Shown in pieces: positions 62,479-64,000 of a stretch of DNA of 64,000 nt. Under the pieces are notes generated by a model that did not search any database, had not been told where the DNA came from, and saw only the letters and a program-made list of their open reading frames with translations. The stretch spans positions 44,290 through 108,289 of the forward strand of contig JANQQA010000142.1 of assembly GCA_028285205.1 (NCBI GenBank), written 5' to 3'. Position numbers and translations under genes: made by a program. The stretch's first letter is position 1, and each line of letters opens with the position of its first letter. The stretch comes from Bythopirellula sp. Its GTDB lineage: Bacteria > Planctomycetota > Planctomycetia > Pirellulales > Lacipirellulaceae.

Positions 62479-63178
62479 GGATATTCTCGACCTGTACCGG
62501 TCGGCCGACAGTGGCGAAGCGTTGTCGCCTTCTTATGCAATTCCGCCATCGACACCGGGAATAAGGCAAGGCGAACCAATTTATCCGACCATCCGATGAC
62601 GTCCCATTACCTGGGATGTCGAATCACCAGATTGTGAGACGAAACAACGATCTCGATAGGGCTGGATCATTTACAGGGGGCACACGTCTCAATAGACCGT
62701 TTGTGACTCCCACCATAAACGATACCAGTAAGTGTTGAGAGAATCTCTTTCCGAGCGAGTCCCGGAAAAGGAAGTTCAGACGTGTAGAATGCGACATCAA
62801 CAAAAGTAGATTCTCCCGATGCTGCGTCGAGCGGATATGGAGATTGCCAAACTGCAAATGGACGGAGCGGCGGTGTGTCCACCGACCGTCGTAAGTCGCG
62901 TCTCGAAGTCGCCGAGGGTGCGTCGGCTTCAATTAGTGACGGAGCGACTGAGGTCGCAGGGGGCGTTTCCCCGCCAGCAGTTCGCTTGCAATACTGCAAG
63001 TGGGGTCAGCACTCCTCATGGTTGCGCAAAATGCATATCGCATTCTCGGCTTGGCGGTAGATCAGATTCCAGCTTCGGAGAATTTCTCCGCTTGCGGAAA
63101 CTGAACGGCTGAACTTGCTGCTATCTAAGCTAAAAAAAGCACGATCTTCATCCAAGCGAGGGGACGAGTGCTATCGAA
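62479..63178. other. Intergenic stretch before a mobile-element-like region
   Basis: No gene supported. Open frames at 62667-62999 (minus) and 62819-63112 (plus) are compositionally odd and lack ribosome sites. A perfect CTTGCA-ATAC-TGCAAG inverted repeat lies near 62986-63001. The left junction of an integrative element may be here, but no tRNA end or direct repeat was recognised. Confidence 0.45.
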
Positions 63179-63592
63179 TTGATACCACTCAATGGGACTG
63201 CAATAAGTTCCCAGGCGATTCCAAACTCGGCGGTGATCACCGATGCTCCGCCTACCTGCAACGCCTTCCAAGAAACTATCACCGAGAAGCTAGTCTCAGT
63301 TCTCACAGCTGGCGTAGCAGACGAACGCATTGACCGGGCCGCTCAAGTACTAGCCAATTCAGGACTTTCCGCAAACGAAAAGCTCAAACGCATTGATTCG
63401 CTCATCCCGCTGCCGCCAACGTCCTCCAGTGCTGACCTGGGAACGATGCTAGGAGTGTCGAAGCAGGCGATTCAGAAAACTGAATGGTGGCGGAAGAATA
63501 GGGCTGGGCGGCAGGAGGAGTTGATTACTCGTCGCCAGGATGTCCATCATCGGAGGTCGAGTGAGGCTGACCTCCCCAAGAAGCTGGATTAG
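63179..63592 (+). CDS. Small HTH-containing protein of element type
   Basis: A 137-residue protein with no internal methionine at the start; the first usable codon is the TTG at 63179, and the frame is open from 63134, so the true start is uncertain. The middle is helical (LVSVLTAGVADERIDRAAQVLANSG, NEKLKRIDSLI), and residues ~85-120 hold a helix-turn-helix (SADLGTMLGVSKQAIQKTEWW). The C-terminus RRQDVHHRRSSEADLPKKLD is basic. The layout (small DNA-binding protein just before an excisionase gene) is common at the leading edge of planctomycete integrative elements. Function unknown. Confidence 0.62.
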   Translation: MIPLNGTAISSQAIPNSAVITDAPPTCNAFQETITEKLVSVLTAGVADERIDRAAQVLANSGLSANEKLKRIDSLIPLPPTSSSADLGTMLGVSKQAIQKTEWWRKNRAGRQEELITRRQDVHHRRSSEADLPKKLD

Positions 63593-63791
63593 CGGCGGGC
63601 GCAGTAGCAGGCAACCGGTTGCCGCCCGGTTGTCGCAAAAAATCTTTGGGCATTTCTATGCCTTCGTGTACAAGCTCGTGCGGGGTTATCTGTGGGTGGT
63701 CGGTTGTCGACGTTGGTTGACAGAGCCGGATAGAGAGTAAGAGCAAGCCGACGCTTGCCCGTTCACTCTCACCGCAATAGGAGCGACGTTG

Positions 63792-63980
63792 ATGCAACCC
63801 ACCTCTAATTCCAACCATCTACTGTCTCGCCGTGAGGCATCCAGCTATCTGGCGATCTCGCCGCGCAAACTGGATCAACTCGTCGCCGACGGCGACTTAC
63901 CACGTGTGAAGATCGGCAGTTGCGTTCGCTTTGAACGATCCGATCTTGATGCCTTCATCGCAGCTCGAAAAGCGGCTTAA
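63792..63980 (+). CDS. Excisionase-like HTH protein (AlpA/HTH_17)
   Basis: A 62-residue protein, ATG at 63792 with AGGAG 9 nt upstream. The whole sequence is one winged-helix domain: LLSRREASSYLAISPRKLDQLV, GDLPRVKIGSCVRFERSDLDAFIAARK, the HTH_17/excisionase pattern. Such proteins typically open integrative-element operons, followed by replication genes and an integrase, which here would be beyond the window edge. It follows the 63179 gene by 199 nt on the same strand. Confidence 0.85.
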   Translation: MQPTSNSNHLLSRREASSYLAISPRKLDQLVADGDLPRVKIGSCVRFERSDLDAFIAARKAA

Positions 63981-64000
63981 CTCTCACAACACGAGCCCGG

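Noticed and set aside
62986..63001. CTTGCA-ATAC-TGCAAG inverted repeat as a further Fur-type site
   Set aside because: The spacing differs (6-4-6), and there is no gene start within a sensible distance.
1..64000. CRISPR array, insertion sequence, rRNA operon or biosynthetic gene cluster
   Set aside because: Nothing with regular spacers, transposase motifs, rRNA segments or assembly-line enzymes was seen on either strand.

Overview
The window looks like a chromosomal segment of a planctomycete of the Pirellulales type. The evidence is the set of protein families visible in it. There are two DUF1559 proteins with type IV pilin-like N-termini, a DUF1552 / DUF1587-1592-1588-1585 cytochrome pair, two ECF sigma factors of planctomycete-type subfamilies, a Ser/Thr kinase fused to WD40 repeats, a sulfatase, and sixteen secreted proteins ending in a PEP-CTERM sorting signal, several with dockerin-like repeats. 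No rRNA, intact tRNA, CRISPR array or insertion sequence is visible.

Layout. 1-4 kb: housekeeping and regulatory genes (spoVG with an inserted zinc ribbon, csrA, yjbQ, an HTH protein). 4.3-7 kb: a leftward run of three PEP-CTERM genes, two of which are tandem paralogues resembling choice-of-anchor M surface proteins. 7.3-9 kb: a HEAT-like protein and a methyltransferase. 9.6-15.2 kb: rightward PEP-CTERM genes leading into a thioredoxin-like lipoprotein and a COG0523/CobW metallochaperone GTPase. TGCAA-type palindromes of Fur-family geometry lie upstream of the leftward run and of the CobW run, suggesting a shared metal-responsive regulon. 15.6-17 kb: a PEP-CTERM vanadium haloperoxidase. 17.4-24.4 kb: a sugar uptake operon (DUF4432 epimerase-like protein, lipoprotein binding protein, double ATPase, permease with an inserted extracytoplasmic domain, secreted beta-helix protein). 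24.4-27.9 kb: the cytochrome/DUF1552 pair. 27.9-29.5 kb: the scar of an integrative element (broken tyrosine recombinase, a tRNA 3'-end fragment, a small HTH protein).

29.5-39.5 kb: an ECF sigma factor, a kinase-WD40 receptor and two giant paralogous PEP-CTERM/dockerin solenoid proteins. The sigma factor's ribosome binding site sits in a perfect hairpin with GGA in its loop, a possible CsrA target. 40-43.7 kb: a leftward DUF1559 / EF-hand lipoprotein / sulfatase set. 44.3-48.3 kb: a PEP-CTERM protein, a PEP-CTERM acetylesterase (CE6/SASA type), and an ECF sigma/FecR pair whose genes overlap the esterase gene. 48.8-52.8 kb: two more surface PEP-CTERM proteins. 53.9-62.5 kb: a plant-polysaccharide locus with a PEP-CTERM GH10 xylanase, a DUF1559 protein, two PEP-CTERM proteins sharing a sandwich-like module, a LacI regulator, and a divergent GH9 endoglucanase. 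The right edge carries two small genes, one excisionase-like, typical of the start of another integrative element.

Taken together the region is devoted to surface display: ECF/kinase/FecR/LacI regulation of large anchored proteins and hydrolases, probably for polysaccharide capture and degradation (xylan, cellulose, sulfated or acetylated glycans), with sugar uptake alongside. All family assignments come from reading motifs by eye; no database search was run.
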